From the NCBI GenBank assembly GCA_037445225.1, contig JBBIKW010000002.1, positions 248,001 through 312,000 on the forward strand: DNA of 64,000 nucleotides, given 5' to 3'. The translations under genes and the position numbers were made by a program. Positions 26,063 to 35,110 of this stretch are shown here, piece after piece. The stretch comes from M3007 sp037445225. Its GTDB lineage: Bacteria; Bacteroidota; Bacteroidia; Chitinophagales; Saprospiraceae. Within the stretch, counting starts at the first letter, position 1; each line of letters opens with the position of its first letter. A model generated the notes under the pieces. That model ran no database searches. It was given only the letters and a program-made list of their open reading frames with translations, and was not told the origin of the DNA.

Positions 26063-28189
26063 ATGCCTACGCGTGTCTTGCATATTGTCCCCTCGTACAA
26101 GCCAGCGGTTATTTACGGGGGCATCATTTACTCTGTTGCCATGTTGGCAGAACGGCAGGTGTCCTTGGGCGCAGAGGTTTGGGTATTTACTACCACAGCC
26201 AATGGGGCTGAAGAACTCTCGGTGCCCACGGGCATTCCTATGGAAATCAGTGGGGTGCGTGTTGTTTATTTTCGCCGCTGGACGGGCGATCACACGCACT
26301 TTTGCCCCGGGCTTTGGCGAGCGCTGTGGCAACAGGGACCTCGGTTCGATGTTATCTACGTCCACTCGTGGTGGAACTGGGTAGTTTTTGGGGCGATGCT
26401 CATCTGCCGATGGCGCAGTCTTCAGACGTTTTTTGTTCCGCACGGCATGCTCAGCCCGTATACCTTAAGATATTCCTGGCGGAGCGGTTTTCAGCACACA
26501 GTAGGGCAGTGGTTGTTGGCTCGAGCTCGGTGGATAGCGACGACACCTCAGGAGGAAGGCGAACTAAGGGCACTATCGCCATGGCAAGACATCCTCTGCT
26601 TGCCCAATGCTGTGTCGTTGCCGGAGGTGCTGCCGAGCAGGGCGCTGAGCGTTGGAGAAGTTGTGCAGCTGCTGTATCTATCGCGCCTCGATCCAAAGAA
26701 GGGTTTTGGTCTGTTGCTCGACGCCTTGTCGGAACTCGAGGCACCTTTGCCCTGGCGTTTGGTTGTGGCTGGCGACATTACCTCAGCCTTCGGACAGCGC
26801 ATGCAGCAGTTGGCGCGCCAAAAGGGTCTTTCCGACTGCATCGAGTGGCGCGGATGGGTCACTGATGAAGAAAAGTGGTGCTTGCTCGCCCAGTCGGATG
26901 TGTTGGTGCTGCCCTCTCAAAATGAAAACTTTGCCGTAGTAGTGGTGGAAGCGTTAGCTGTAGGGACCTCAGTGCTGGTGAGCGACCAGGTGGGATTATC
27001 TGCGTATGTGAAGCAGTGGGATGCCGGCTGGTGTGCGCCGCTGTGCCGAGCGGCTTGGCGCGATCAGTTGCGCAGCGCCCTGATGGATGCGGCCAAACGC
27101 CAGCGCATCCGTGAGCAGATGCCCGACCAAGTGCGGCGCGATTTTGACGCTACAAACATCGCGCGACAGTATCTCCAGGCGAAAGAGCAGAGGTACGTGC
27201 AGGTCATCTTTCGAAAACCCAGCCGACACGGCCACTACAGCATCGAACGCTCCTTTGGAGCGCTCTGGCCTTACTGGGAAGCTATGGCGGACCTGCGCGT
27301 GCAAAGGGTCGTAGCCGTAGCCGCCAGTCGAGACTTCTGGCCTCGCGTGCGCATTGCTCTGCAAATGCGGCGCCTCTATGCACAGGTGTACCACCTTAGC
27401 GGCGATATTTACTTCGCGGCGCTGTTCCTACCTGGCCGCAAAACTCTTCTGACAATACACGACTGCGGCTTTATGCGCCATCCGCACCCCGTTAAACGGT
27501 GGCTTCTCGCGCAGCTGTGGTTGCGCTGGCCAGTGCGCCATTGCCGCCATGTAGTGACCGTATCAGAAGCTACAAAGGCAGAAGTTGTGCGCTACACGGG
27601 GTGTGCCTCTACTAAGGTATCGGTCATACCCAGCGCCATACCGCCGCACTTTCGCTTTTGTCCAAAGCCCTTCAATGCCGAGTGTCCGCGCATCTTACAC
27701 ATTGGGTCGGCCCCCAACAAAAACCTACTGCGTCATATTGAGGCCCTGCGCGGCATCCCATGCGTTTTGCATATAGTAGCCCTGATTGGGCCGGTTGAGC
27801 GGCAGCGCTTAGAACAGTGCGGCGTTGCTTTTGAGCATACGCCCGACTTAGACGAGGCGGCTGTCGTTCGCGCCTACGAAGCGTGCGATCTGCTCCTGTT
27901 TGCGTCTACTTGGGAGGGCTTTGGAATGCCCATCTTAGAAGCCCAAACCGTGGGGCGTCCGGTCGTCACTGCGCATGGTTCCAGCATGCCCGAGGTAGCC
28001 GGTCCGGAAGGCGCTTGTTTTGTCGATCCTTTCGATGTCGCCTCTATTCGGCAAGGGGTGCTGCGCGTCATCCAAGATGCTGCCTATCGCGCGCACTTGG
28101 TGCAAAAGGGCATACAGAATGTGCGCCGCTATCGGCCGTCGGCCATCGCTCAAGCATATGCGGAAATCTATCGAAAAATGGCTCGATAG
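26063..28189 (+). CDS. Double GT4 glycosyltransferase (two fused transferases)
   Basis: 708-aa protein of two GT-B glycosyltransferases in one frame. Unit 1 (about 1-375) starts TRVLHIVPSYKPAVIYGGI and has LYLSRLDPKKGFGLLLDAL and the donor-site motif SQNENFAVVVVEALAVG. Unit 2 (about 378-708) starts VQVIFRKPSRHGHYSIE and has TIHDCGFMRHP, VSEATKAEVVRY and ASTWEGFGMPILEAQTVG with the two EX7E-type Glu. Such enzymes add sugars to capsule or O-antigen repeat units. ATG 26063 is chosen over an open-frame start at 25817 that would overlap the divergent peptidase gene. The second unit has a GTG at 27197 where a separate gene could once have started. Cytoplasmic face of the inner membrane. Confidence 0.85.
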   Translation: MPTRVLHIVPSYKPAVIYGGIIYSVAMLAERQVSLGAEVWVFTTTANGAEELSVPTGIPMEISGVRVVYFRRWTGDHTHFCPGLWRALWQQGPRFDVIYVHSWWNWVVFGAMLICRWRSLQTFFVPHGMLSPYTLRYSWRSGFQHTVGQWLLARARWIATTPQEEGELRALSPWQDILCLPNAVSLPEVLPSRALSVGEVVQLLYLSRLDPKKGFGLLLDALSELEAPLPWRLVVAGDITSAFGQRMQQLARQKGLSDCIEWRGWVTDEEKWCLLAQSDVLVLPSQNENFAVVVVEALAVGTSVLVSDQVGLSAYVKQWDAGWCAPLCRAAWRDQLRSALMDAAKRQRIREQMPDQVRRDFDATNIARQYLQAKEQRYVQVIFRKPSRHGHYSIERSFGALWPYWEAMADLRVQRVVAVAASRDFWPRVRIALQMRRLYAQVYHLSGDIYFAALFLPGRKTLLTIHDCGFMRHPHPVKRWLLAQLWLRWPVRHCRHVVTVSEATKAEVVRYTGCASTKVSVIPSAIPPHFRFCPKPFNAECPRILHIGSAPNKNLLRHIEALRGIPCVLHIVALIGPVERQRLEQCGVAFEHTPDLDEAAVVRAYEACDLLLFASTWEGFGMPILEAQTVGRPVVTAHGSSMPEVAGPEGACFVDPFDVASIRQGVLRVIQDAAYRAHLVQKGIQNVRRYRPSAIAQAYAEIYRKMAR

Positions 28190-28210
28190 GTCGCTCCGCT
28201 CTCGAGGAGC

Positions 28211-29926
28211 CTAAAAGTCTGCCATACGGTACCAAGCGTTCCAGCGCAAGCCCACGGAAAAGAGTTGGGTATCGGTGTTTCTGTCGGGAGCGGCGCTGCG
28301 CTTGGCGCGCCACAGCCATTGTACTTCCCAAAAGAGGTTGTGTCGCCACTGCCAGGCGATGTCGAGAGCCCAGAGCCGGATGTCGGTATGGATGCCCTGG
28401 CCAATGTAGTTTTGGTAGTCTTGGGCGCGCGATACGTTGCTCAGCATGGGGTTAGTGCCCCAGTTTTCCCCTACCGGGTCCTCGCCGGTTTGGGCTCGGA
28501 GGTGGCGCACCGTGAATAGCCATTTGGGATGAGGGTGGTAACGCCCAATGGCGAGCACTTCGCGAAAGTTGGCCCATAGCGGATGGGCTAAGGGCAGCGA
28601 GTAGTGGGTGTAGCTGTTGAGCGAGTCGAAGCTGGAATAGGTGTACGGACGTACGGCATTTACCTCTGCCTGGAGGTCTAGGTTGGGAATGCCGAAGGCA
28701 TCGAAGTATTTCGCGCCCACTTGGGCGCCGTATTTGTTGCCCCACCAGCCGCCCTGGCGGTCGCGGCCGAAGAGCTCGGGTGTGAAGAATTCGTCTAACA
28801 AAAATTGGCCGTATAGGCTGAGCCGTCGGGCGATGTCCCATCGCGCTTCGACACCAAGCAGGACGTTATCTGCACTGCCCAGCATGCCCTCTACCGTCCG
28901 ATAGAAGATCACTGGATTGAGGTATTGCCACTCGAACTGACGGCTGCGGTGGAACACCGTCGCTTCGAAAAAGCCCACGGCGACATTGGGTGCGGGTTTT
29001 ACGCTGAGGTAGTGGATGGCGGCGTATTTTTTAGGCAAAAGGTTATTGGGCGGGCGGGGCGCCCATGTGGAGATCGGGCTCAGCTCTAAGAACAGGTTTT
29101 GGTAGTGTAGTTTCCACACCCGCGTGCTCAGGCGGAGGAAAAAGGCCACATTACCTACATCCGAGAGGAAAAGCGAGCGCTGTCCGTGTCCAATGAAAAA
29201 CCGGCCGTGCCCCAATTGCACGCCTACGTGGCGCGAGAGGCGAAAGCCCACGCCTGCTTGAGCGATGTTGTAGTCATAGGCGTTGGTGGTAGGCAACCAT
29301 CGGCTGCGGTAGGGTTTGAAAAAGCCCACTCCGGGAATGGATTGGTAGGTATCTATCCAATGCTGGACGTAATGGGGCCATTGTGCCTGGGTTTCCAACA
29401 GATCGGTATAAAAAAATACACGCCCATCCACGTCGCCGCGCACCTCTAAGCCGCGCTGGTTGATAAAAGTCAGGTGTGGAGACAACTGCTGCCGTCCGAC
29501 CAATAAATGGAGCACGGGATTGGCTCGGAGGCGGAAAGCCGGCGTGTTCACCTCGAAGAGGTGTGCTGGCGTAGGGTAGAGATATTTGACTAACGGCTTT
29601 CGCGAGCGCCGGTAATGCGCCGTGTCGCCGGCGACGACGAGCCACTCGTTGTTATCGTCGAATACGTATTGGACGTCCCATCGCATCGAGGCGGGTTCTG
29701 CAGAAGTGCCCTCTTTTACAGAGCGCGCCAAGGCTACAGCATCTTCGCGGCTGTAGGGGCGTATGGCTAAGTGTACAGGGCTACCGCCCTGTTGTACGCT
29801 CCAGCGCTCGACTAAGTACTGCCCTAATGACTGTGCTGACAGCGGTGGCGTTTGGGCCTTCCCCTCGATGGCGAGCATGAGTAGAACGAGCCCGCTGCAA
29901 GTGCGCCAAAAGCAATAGCAATGCAT
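28211..29926 (-). CDS. Wzi-like capsule-assembly outer-membrane barrel
   Basis: 571 aa with a signal peptide (about 1-24, ending GKAQ), then a long series of alternating beta-strands rich in aromatic residues, ending in F (WYRMADF), the usual last residue of an outer-membrane barrel. The stretch GHGRFFIGHGQRSLFLSDVG is typical of Bacteroidota proteins assigned to the Wzi capsule-assembly family. In E. coli Wzi is a lectin that anchors capsule; the same role here is inferred. It is convergent with the double glycosyltransferase, which fits surface-glycan work. A TATCTTTG box lies 23 nt upstream on the minus strand. Confidence 0.75.
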   Translation of the reverse strand: MHCYCFWRTCSGLVLLMLAIEGKAQTPPLSAQSLGQYLVERWSVQQGGSPVHLAIRPYSREDAVALARSVKEGTSAEPASMRWDVQYVFDDNNEWLVVAGDTAHYRRSRKPLVKYLYPTPAHLFEVNTPAFRLRANPVLHLLVGRQQLSPHLTFINQRGLEVRGDVDGRVFFYTDLLETQAQWPHYVQHWIDTYQSIPGVGFFKPYRSRWLPTTNAYDYNIAQAGVGFRLSRHVGVQLGHGRFFIGHGQRSLFLSDVGNVAFFLRLSTRVWKLHYQNLFLELSPISTWAPRPPNNLLPKKYAAIHYLSVKPAPNVAVGFFEATVFHRSRQFEWQYLNPVIFYRTVEGMLGSADNVLLGVEARWDIARRLSLYGQFLLDEFFTPELFGRDRQGGWWGNKYGAQVGAKYFDAFGIPNLDLQAEVNAVRPYTYSSFDSLNSYTHYSLPLAHPLWANFREVLAIGRYHPHPKWLFTVRHLRAQTGEDPVGENWGTNPMLSNVSRAQDYQNYIGQGIHTDIRLWALDIAWQWRHNLFWEVQWLWRAKRSAAPDRNTDTQLFSVGLRWNAWYRMADF

Positions 29927-29948
29927 GTTTTCTGTGATAGAGTGCCGA

Positions 29949-29956
29949 CAAAGATA
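29949..29956 (-). promoter_or_regulatory. -7 box TATCTTTG for the Wzi-like gene
   Basis: Exact TAnnTTTG on the minus strand, 23 nt before the ATG of the Wzi-like gene. This spacing would give a very short leader. Confidence 0.45.
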
Positions 29957-29975
29957 GGCGCGCGACGCATGCGGG

Positions 29976-30683
29976 TCAGTCTAAGTAATATCGCAGTACC
30001 CAGCTGAAGTAGTCGCCCACATGGGGCACGGCGTAGGTGCGTTCCTTGCCGTCGAATTTGCTCAAGAACACAGTATCGTACAAGTGGAAGGGCGTAACGC
30101 AATAGGACACGCCTGCAAAGAAGCCTCCCCTCTCTTTGGCGCGAAACTCTAAGCCGAAAGTAGTCAGGCTGGCCGGCAGCACAAATGCTTTGTGGAGAGC
30201 TACCACCTGCAGATGCCCTTGCCTACGGCCCAAGTCGCTGGGCAGCGTTTGAAAGTTGACTCCGGTGCCCACGGAGAGCAGCCAATGCTTGCTCAACCGC
30301 TGGTAGTAAGCGATGAGGATAGGTAGTTCGTACAGCGTAGTGTTCAGGCGGGTGCTCAGCCGCTCTTCTCCGTAGGCAGCGGAACACTCGTATCGGCGCA
30401 ACAGCAGGGAGAAGCCACCCTGCAGTTGAAACCGCGAAGAGAGGCGAAAAATGGCCAACCCGCCCACCTGAAAGCCCGCATTGGGCTCAATTTGGTAGCG
30501 CACGCCATCCTCCTCGCGCACGGTATTGCGCACGCGAAAGAGCGTGCTGGGCGTAATGAGGCTTGCCTGTAGAGCGAAATTGAAGGTGGGGTCTTTTAAG
30601 TCTTCTACACTTTGGGCCGAGACGTCGTTAGGAATACCCGCTAGTAGGAGGCAAATGCCGGTAATCGTGAGCGCTGTCCGCAT
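29976..30683 (-). CDS. Outer-membrane beta-barrel protein
   Basis: 235 aa. The start is set at the ATG that begins a signal peptide (RTALTITGICLLLAGIPNDVSAQ), 25 codons inside the longest open frame. The mature part is a predicted eight- to ten-strand barrel (FQVGGLAIFRLSSRFQLQGG, LSVGTGVNFQTL, FFAGVSYCVTPFHLYD) like porin-family or PorT-like proteins common in Bacteroidota. No function can be assigned. It is divergent from ccmB and just upstream of the Wzi-like gene on the same strand, 50 nt apart, possibly cotranscribed. Confidence 0.65.
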   Translation of the reverse strand: MRTALTITGICLLLAGIPNDVSAQSVEDLKDPTFNFALQASLITPSTLFRVRNTVREEDGVRYQIEPNAGFQVGGLAIFRLSSRFQLQGGFSLLLRRYECSAAYGEERLSTRLNTTLYELPILIAYYQRLSKHWLLSVGTGVNFQTLPSDLGRRQGHLQVVALHKAFVLPASLTTFGLEFRAKERGGFFAGVSYCVTPFHLYDTVFLSKFDGKERTYAVPHVGDYFSWVLRYYLD

Positions 30684-30781
30684 GGTCGTCGTTATTTTGA
30701 GCGAAGAAAGGGAGTGCAGCGTTAATGGGCCGATGTTTTGTCGTTCCTTTGCCGTCAAATAAGCGCCTGCTAAGGACCGCT

Positions 30782-31441
30782 ATGGATTGGGGGAGCCTGC
30801 TACCGCTGTTGCACAAGGAAATCGTGCTCGAATGGCGCCAGCGCTATGCCGTAAGCGGTATTGTGCTTTATGTCGTCAGCATGGTCTTTGTCGTGTATAT
30901 TGCCTCCGCAAAACCCACGCCGCCGGTTTGGAATACACTGCTGTGGCTGATAGTTCTCTTTGCCTCCATTAATGCGGTAGTTAAAAGCTTTGTTCGCGAG
31001 AGCGGCGCGCGTCAGCTGTATTACTATCAGCTGGCGCATCCGGCGGTGTTGGTACTGGCTAAGATCGTCTACAATGCGCTGTTATTGGTGGTGCTAAGTG
31101 GGCTGGCCCTGGTTGCCTTTGCCTTAGTAACCGATTGCCCCGTACAGCGTTGGCCTCTTTTTGGCGGCACCTTAGTGTTGGGCGCTTGGAGCTTCTCTAT
31201 TGCCTTCACCTTTATTTCGGCTATAGCGGCAAAAGCGGACAACAGCGCGACGTTGGTCGCTATTTTGAGCTTTCCTGTGGTTTTGCCCATCTTGCTGACC
31301 CTGCTGCGTTTATCGGCCGCCGCCTTTGCTCCTTTGGAACTTTCGATGAACCCGTGGCCCGATATCCGCAACCTATTGGCTATCGACGCTATTTTATTGG
31401 CCCTGGTTTTCGTCTTATTTCCCTATATATGGAGAGATTGA
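30782..31441 (+). CDS. ccmB: Heme exporter protein CcmB
   Basis: 219-aa membrane protein with six predicted helices and typical CcmB text: LLHKEIVLEWRQRYA at the N-terminus, FVRESGARQLYYYQLAHPAVLVLAKIVYN mid-protein, and FPVVLPILLTLLRLS. It is the permease of the system that supplies heme for periplasmic cytochrome c maturation. ATG 30782 is preferred to the upstream TTG at 30725, which would add a polar tail. It is followed by ccmC after 22 nt. The partner ATPase CcmA is absent from this window. Confidence 0.9.
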   Translation: MDWGSLLPLLHKEIVLEWRQRYAVSGIVLYVVSMVFVVYIASAKPTPPVWNTLLWLIVLFASINAVVKSFVRESGARQLYYYQLAHPAVLVLAKIVYNALLLVVLSGLALVAFALVTDCPVQRWPLFGGTLVLGAWSFSIAFTFISAIAAKADNSATLVAILSFPVVLPILLTLLRLSAAAFAPLELSMNPWPDIRNLLAIDAILLALVFVLFPYIWRD

Positions 31442-31463
31442 TTTTCTTTAAAAGCGAAGTCGT

Positions 31464-32513
31464 ATGTGGTGGAAAATAGCCTCCGTTGTCTTGTTGGTGT
31501 ACACCATCGTAGCGGGTTTTTTAGTGCCGCTAAAGTCGGGGATAGAGCGCGTAGAACCCAATGCGGCGGATGCCAATCAGCTGGTTTCCATTCGATTATT
31601 CGGCTACAATACCTTCTTTGCCCGGCCGGCTTCCGAGCCCATACGCGTTTGGCTGTATTACGATGATGAGCGCGCTTTGAGGGCTAAAAAAGTGCAGGTC
31701 GTCAACGACACCATTATGGAGGCCGTATTTGACCTGCCGGCTACCCTGCCCGACAACAAGCCTTTTGTCTTGCTCAACGCGTTGGTAGACCATCCCACTG
31801 CCGGAGCTTCCTTGCTGCCGGCGGCTTTTACCCTCCGCCGAGTGGACACGCTGCAAGGACCCTTAGACCGCGCCTGGACGGCCGACCCGGTGGCGCAGCT
31901 GCACTTGCAAGAGGGTTTTTCATTCCCCTATCAGAATATTTTGTACGAGACGATACGCAACACCTATTTCCACGTGCCCATGTGGTTTGTCTTGCTTTTC
32001 TTATTTGCCGCATCGGTGTGGTATAGTCTCCAATACCTGCGCCGATCGCGGTTGGCGTTCGACCGCAAGGCGGCGGCCTATGCAGAAGTGGGGATACTCT
32101 TTGGCATACTGGGCCTCACCAGCGGTATGGTCTGGGCGAATTACACGTGGGGAAAGCCTTGGAGCAACGACATCAAGCAAATCATGACGGCTGTAGCCCT
32201 ACTGGTATACATCGCTTACTTCATCTTGCGCGGCTCGTTCAGCGACCCAGAGAAAGGCGCCCGCTTAGCGGCGGTTTACAACATCTTTGCCTTTGCCTCG
32301 CTTATACCTTTGCTTTACATCCTGCCGCGCATGTTCGACAGCTTGCACCCAGGGGCTAAGGGCAACCCCGCTTTCGGCTCGCAAGACTTGGACAATACGA
32401 TGCGGCTGGTCTTTTATCCGGCCATCTTGGGTTGGACGCTCTTAGGTTTTTGGATAGCCGACTTGCGCGCTCGCTATCAACGCCTCCACGACAAAGCCAT
32501 GGGCTTAGAGTAA
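31464..32513 (+). CDS. ccmC: Cytochrome c biogenesis protein CcmC/CcsA family
   Basis: 349-aa heme-handling membrane protein. One N-terminal helix is followed by a periplasmic insert (about 25-165), then six helices. The heme-binding Trp-rich motif appears as WANYTWGKPWSNDIKQ (about 214-229), a variant of the WGxxW.WD box, with a conserved His in YFHVPMW before it. The periplasmic insert makes it longer than proteobacterial CcmC (about 245 aa); I recall the longer form from Bacteroidota. It presents heme in the periplasm for cytochrome c assembly. It sits in ccmB-ccmC-ccmD order. Confidence 0.88.
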   Translation: MWWKIASVVLLVYTIVAGFLVPLKSGIERVEPNAADANQLVSIRLFGYNTFFARPASEPIRVWLYYDDERALRAKKVQVVNDTIMEAVFDLPATLPDNKPFVLLNALVDHPTAGASLLPAAFTLRRVDTLQGPLDRAWTADPVAQLHLQEGFSFPYQNILYETIRNTYFHVPMWFVLLFLFAASVWYSLQYLRRSRLAFDRKAAAYAEVGILFGILGLTSGMVWANYTWGKPWSNDIKQIMTAVALLVYIAYFILRGSFSDPEKGARLAAVYNIFAFASLIPLLYILPRMFDSLHPGAKGNPAFGSQDLDNTMRLVFYPAILGWTLLGFWIADLRARYQRLHDKAMGLE

Positions 32514-32572
32514 CCCGTATTTCTTATCATCATATGCCGTCTTTATTTCTTCTCAAAGAGATTTAATTTTTT

Positions 32573-32788
32573 ATGGATCGAAAAATTTTGACCTTTCTTT
32601 TGTGGGTGGGCATATCTTTGCCCGCTGCTTTCGCCGAGGGTAACCGCGATTTTATGCGAGAGACAGGGAAGATCTACGTCGTAGTGGCTACGCTTCTCGT
32701 CATCCTCTTGGGTATCGTGGGCTACTTGGTTCGGCTCGAGCGCAAGCTAACCAAATTAGAGCACCAAACAAAAAAGGATGATGCATGA
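32573..32788 (+). CDS. CcmD-like small membrane protein
   Basis: 71 aa. An N-terminal hydrophobic segment ends in FAEG and may be a signal peptide. A second membrane helix follows (KIYVVVATLLVILLGIVGYLV), then a charged tail with a short coiled coil (LERKLTKLEHQTKK). Size, topology and place after ccmC match CcmD, which in other bacteria stabilises the heme-release complex. Its stop overlaps the glutamate dehydrogenase start in an ATGA, so the two are translationally coupled. Confidence 0.75.
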   Translation: MDRKILTFLLWVGISLPAAFAEGNRDFMRETGKIYVVVATLLVILLGIVGYLVRLERKLTKLEHQTKKDDA

Positions 32789-34200
32789 GTGCCAAAGTCA
32801 GTTTCTTCAAAAGCGTCGAGCAGTACATCGACAAGGCCGCTGCCTTTACCGATATCCCGAGTGGATTGGTAGAGCAGATTAAGGTATGCAATTTGGTACT
32901 GCAGATCCGCTTTCCTATCCGCGTTGGTGACAACTATCAGGTCATCGAAGCCTACCGCGTGCAGCACAGCCATCACCGCCTGCCTACCAAGGGAGGGATC
33001 CGCTACTCGGAAATGGTAGACCAGGATGAGGTCATGGCCCTTGCTGCCCTGATGACGTACAAATGCGCGCTCGTAGACGTACCCTTTGGCGGCGCCAAAG
33101 GCGGAATCAAGATTAATCCGGCCAACTACACCCTTGAACAACTGCAGAATATCACCCGTCGCTACACTACGGAGCTGATCAAGAAGAACTTTATTGGCCC
33201 AGGCATCGACGTACCTGCTCCGGACTATGGCACTGGGCCACGCGAGATGGCCTGGATCTTAGACACGTATCAAGCATTCCGCCACGGCGAAATCGACTCC
33301 ATTGGCTGTGTCACAGGAAAGCCCATCACCCAGAACGGCATCCGCGGCCGCGCAGAGGCTACCGGTCGAGGAGTCTTCTATGGCCTGCGCGAATGCCTTT
33401 CCTATGCCGACGACATGAAGAAGATTGGTCTTTCGCCCGGCATCGCCGGCAAGACGATGGTCATCCAAGGCTTAGGTAATGTGGGTAGCAACACCGGTCT
33501 TATTAGTCAACAGGAGGGCGATGTCAAGATTATTGGCGTATCCGAGCGGGAAGGTTCTATCTATGACCCTAACGGCATAGATATTCAGAAGCTCTTGGAA
33601 TTCCGAAAAGAAACCGGCTCTATTATCGGTTTCCCAGGAACCAAGCATATTGGCGATCCCTTAGCAGCCTTAGAGCTCGAATGTGATATCTTAGTGCCCG
33701 CAGCACTGGAGAACCAGATCACTCTGGAGAATGCCCATCGGATAAAGGCTAAAATTATCGCAGAAGCTGCTAATGGCCCTATCACTGCGGAGGCAGACAT
33801 CATCCTTCAGAAAAAAGGCGTCCTTATCTTGCCGGACTTCTACATCAACGCCGGTGGTGTGACAGTCTCCTATTTCGAATGGCTGAAGAACCTCTCGCAC
33901 CACCGCTTTGGGCGCTTGGAGAATCGCTTCCAGCGCAATGCCTTCACGGGACTGCTCAACAAAGTAGAGGAGCTCACCGGCAAGCAAGTCACTCAGCGCG
34001 ATCGAGAGTTTCTCACTCGGGGAGGGACGGAGATTGACTTGGTGAATTCTGGCTTGGAAGATACCATGACCAATGCTTATCAGCAAGTGCGCGAAACCTG
34101 GCAGAAGAAGCCGGCTATTCCCGATATGCGCACGGCCGCCTTTGTGTGTGCTCTGCGTAAGATAGCCAGCGACTACATTTCCATGGGCATCTTCCCCTAA
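32785..34200 (+). CDS. gdhA: Glutamate dehydrogenase
   Basis: 471-aa Glu/Leu/Phe/Val dehydrogenase that interconverts glutamate and 2-oxoglutarate plus ammonia. Seen are the substrate region LPTKGGIRYSEMV, the catalytic-lysine region ALVDVPFGGAKGGI, PAPDYGTGPREMAWI, and the dinucleotide-binding GLGNVGSN. Length is close to the usual 410-450 with a short extension. Cofactor (NAD or NADP) cannot be told safely. It overlaps ccmD by 4 nt and ends before a strong terminator. The Lrp gene follows, which fits amino-acid-responsive control, but an Lrp site was not identified. Confidence 0.93.
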   Translation: MSAKVSFFKSVEQYIDKAAAFTDIPSGLVEQIKVCNLVLQIRFPIRVGDNYQVIEAYRVQHSHHRLPTKGGIRYSEMVDQDEVMALAALMTYKCALVDVPFGGAKGGIKINPANYTLEQLQNITRRYTTELIKKNFIGPGIDVPAPDYGTGPREMAWILDTYQAFRHGEIDSIGCVTGKPITQNGIRGRAEATGRGVFYGLRECLSYADDMKKIGLSPGIAGKTMVIQGLGNVGSNTGLISQQEGDVKIIGVSEREGSIYDPNGIDIQKLLEFRKETGSIIGFPGTKHIGDPLAALELECDILVPAALENQITLENAHRIKAKIIAEAANGPITAEADIILQKKGVLILPDFYINAGGVTVSYFEWLKNLSHHRFGRLENRFQRNAFTGLLNKVEELTGKQVTQRDREFLTRGGTEIDLVNSGLEDTMTNAYQQVRETWQKKPAIPDMRTAAFVCALRKIASDYISMGIFP

Positions 34201-34257
34201 TGGGCACAGCCGTACTTTTTCAAGAAGGTTGCCTTTTCCGGCTTTATCTATTTGGTC

Positions 34258-34292
34258 AAAAAAGCCAGTTCCTTTGGAGAACTGGCTTTTTT
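34258..34292 (+). terminator. Rho-independent terminator after gdh
   Basis: Perfect 8-bp stem GCCAGTTC/GAACTGGC (34264-34271 with 34279-34286), extendable through A/T pairs, with a 7-nt loop and six T (34287-34292). It ends the ccmB-ccmC-ccmD-gdh unit. Confidence 0.85.
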
Positions 34293-34460
34293 AAGGCCAC
34301 TATTTGAAGGCTCGCATTTTTTAAAAGAAAATTTTTGCTTCTGTTTTCAGGCGCATCCCTTTGTCCGACAAAGAAAGTCAGAAAACGGTCAAATATGCAT
34401 TTTTGTCAAAATTAACCGATAATAATTTCCGAAAGTATTCTCCATTATTTGTAAAGCCCG

Positions 34461-34468
34461 TACCTTTG
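34461..34468 (+). promoter_or_regulatory. -7 box TACCTTTG for the Lrp-family gene
   Basis: Exact TAnnTTTG, 47 nt before the ATG at 34516, in an AT-rich stretch between a terminator and the regulator gene. A -33 TTG at standard spacing was not seen. Confidence 0.55.
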
Positions 34469-34515
34469 TAGACATTTTTTAGGCAAAATATAATTTCTTT
34501 AACCTCTATTTCGCT

Positions 34516-34995
34516 ATGGCAGATAAGCTTGATAAAACAGACCTGAAAATCCTTCGGATTCTTCAGGAAAACAGCAAGATCACCAACTTAGACTTATCCA
34601 AAAAGATCGGTTTATCGCCTGCTCCTACGCTAGAGCGAGTCAAGAAGTTGGAAAACAACCGAGTCATCCTCAGCTATCACGCACAGGTAAACCCCCAAAT
34701 GTTGGGGCTGAATGTCAAGACCTTTGTTCTCGTCTCCTTAGCTTGGAAGCGGGAAAACGCGCTCAATAATTTCTTAGACAAGATCAGCCGCATCGACGAG
34801 ATCACTGAATGTTACATCATCACCGGAGAAGCCGACTTTCTGATGAAAATCATCTGTAAAGACTTGCCTACCTACGAACAGTTGCTCTTTAAGACACTTA
34901 GCCAGATCGAAGAAATTGAGCGGCTAAGAACGCTCATGACGTTATCTACGGTGAAGGACTCGAAGATTTTGCCGTTCAATTACGAGGAAAAGTAG
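34516..34995 (+). CDS. Lrp/AsnC family transcriptional regulator
   Basis: 159 aa, standard Lrp length. N-terminal winged helix (DKTDLKILRILQENSKITNLDLSKKIGLSPAPTLERV, about 5-45) and a C-terminal RAM ligand-binding domain (about 70-150, ending LSTVKDSKILPFNYEEK). Such proteins sense amino acids and control their metabolism. It stands alone between a promoter and a terminator, directly downstream of glutamate dehydrogenase, a plausible target. Confidence 0.93.
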   Translation: MADKLDKTDLKILRILQENSKITNLDLSKKIGLSPAPTLERVKKLENNRVILSYHAQVNPQMLGLNVKTFVLVSLAWKRENALNNFLDKISRIDEITECYIITGEADFLMKIICKDLPTYEQLLFKTLSQIEEIERLRTLMTLSTVKDSKILPFNYEEK

Positions 34996-35022
34996 TTTCG
35001 GTTCATAAAAACGGATGCTTCG

Positions 35023-35060
35023 ACAGGCAGAGCATCACTGCTCTGCCTGTTTTCTTTTTT
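35023..35060 (+). terminator. Rho-independent terminator after lrp
   Basis: Perfect 12-bp stem ACAGGCAGAGCA/TGCTCTGCCTGT with a TCAC tetraloop (35035-35038), followed by TTTCTTTTTT. One of the strongest hairpins in the window. Confidence 0.9.
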
Positions 35061-35110
35061 ACCAAATCCCGAGTGGTTATCTTCGCCGCGGATAGCGGAA
35101 ATGCCTATCT

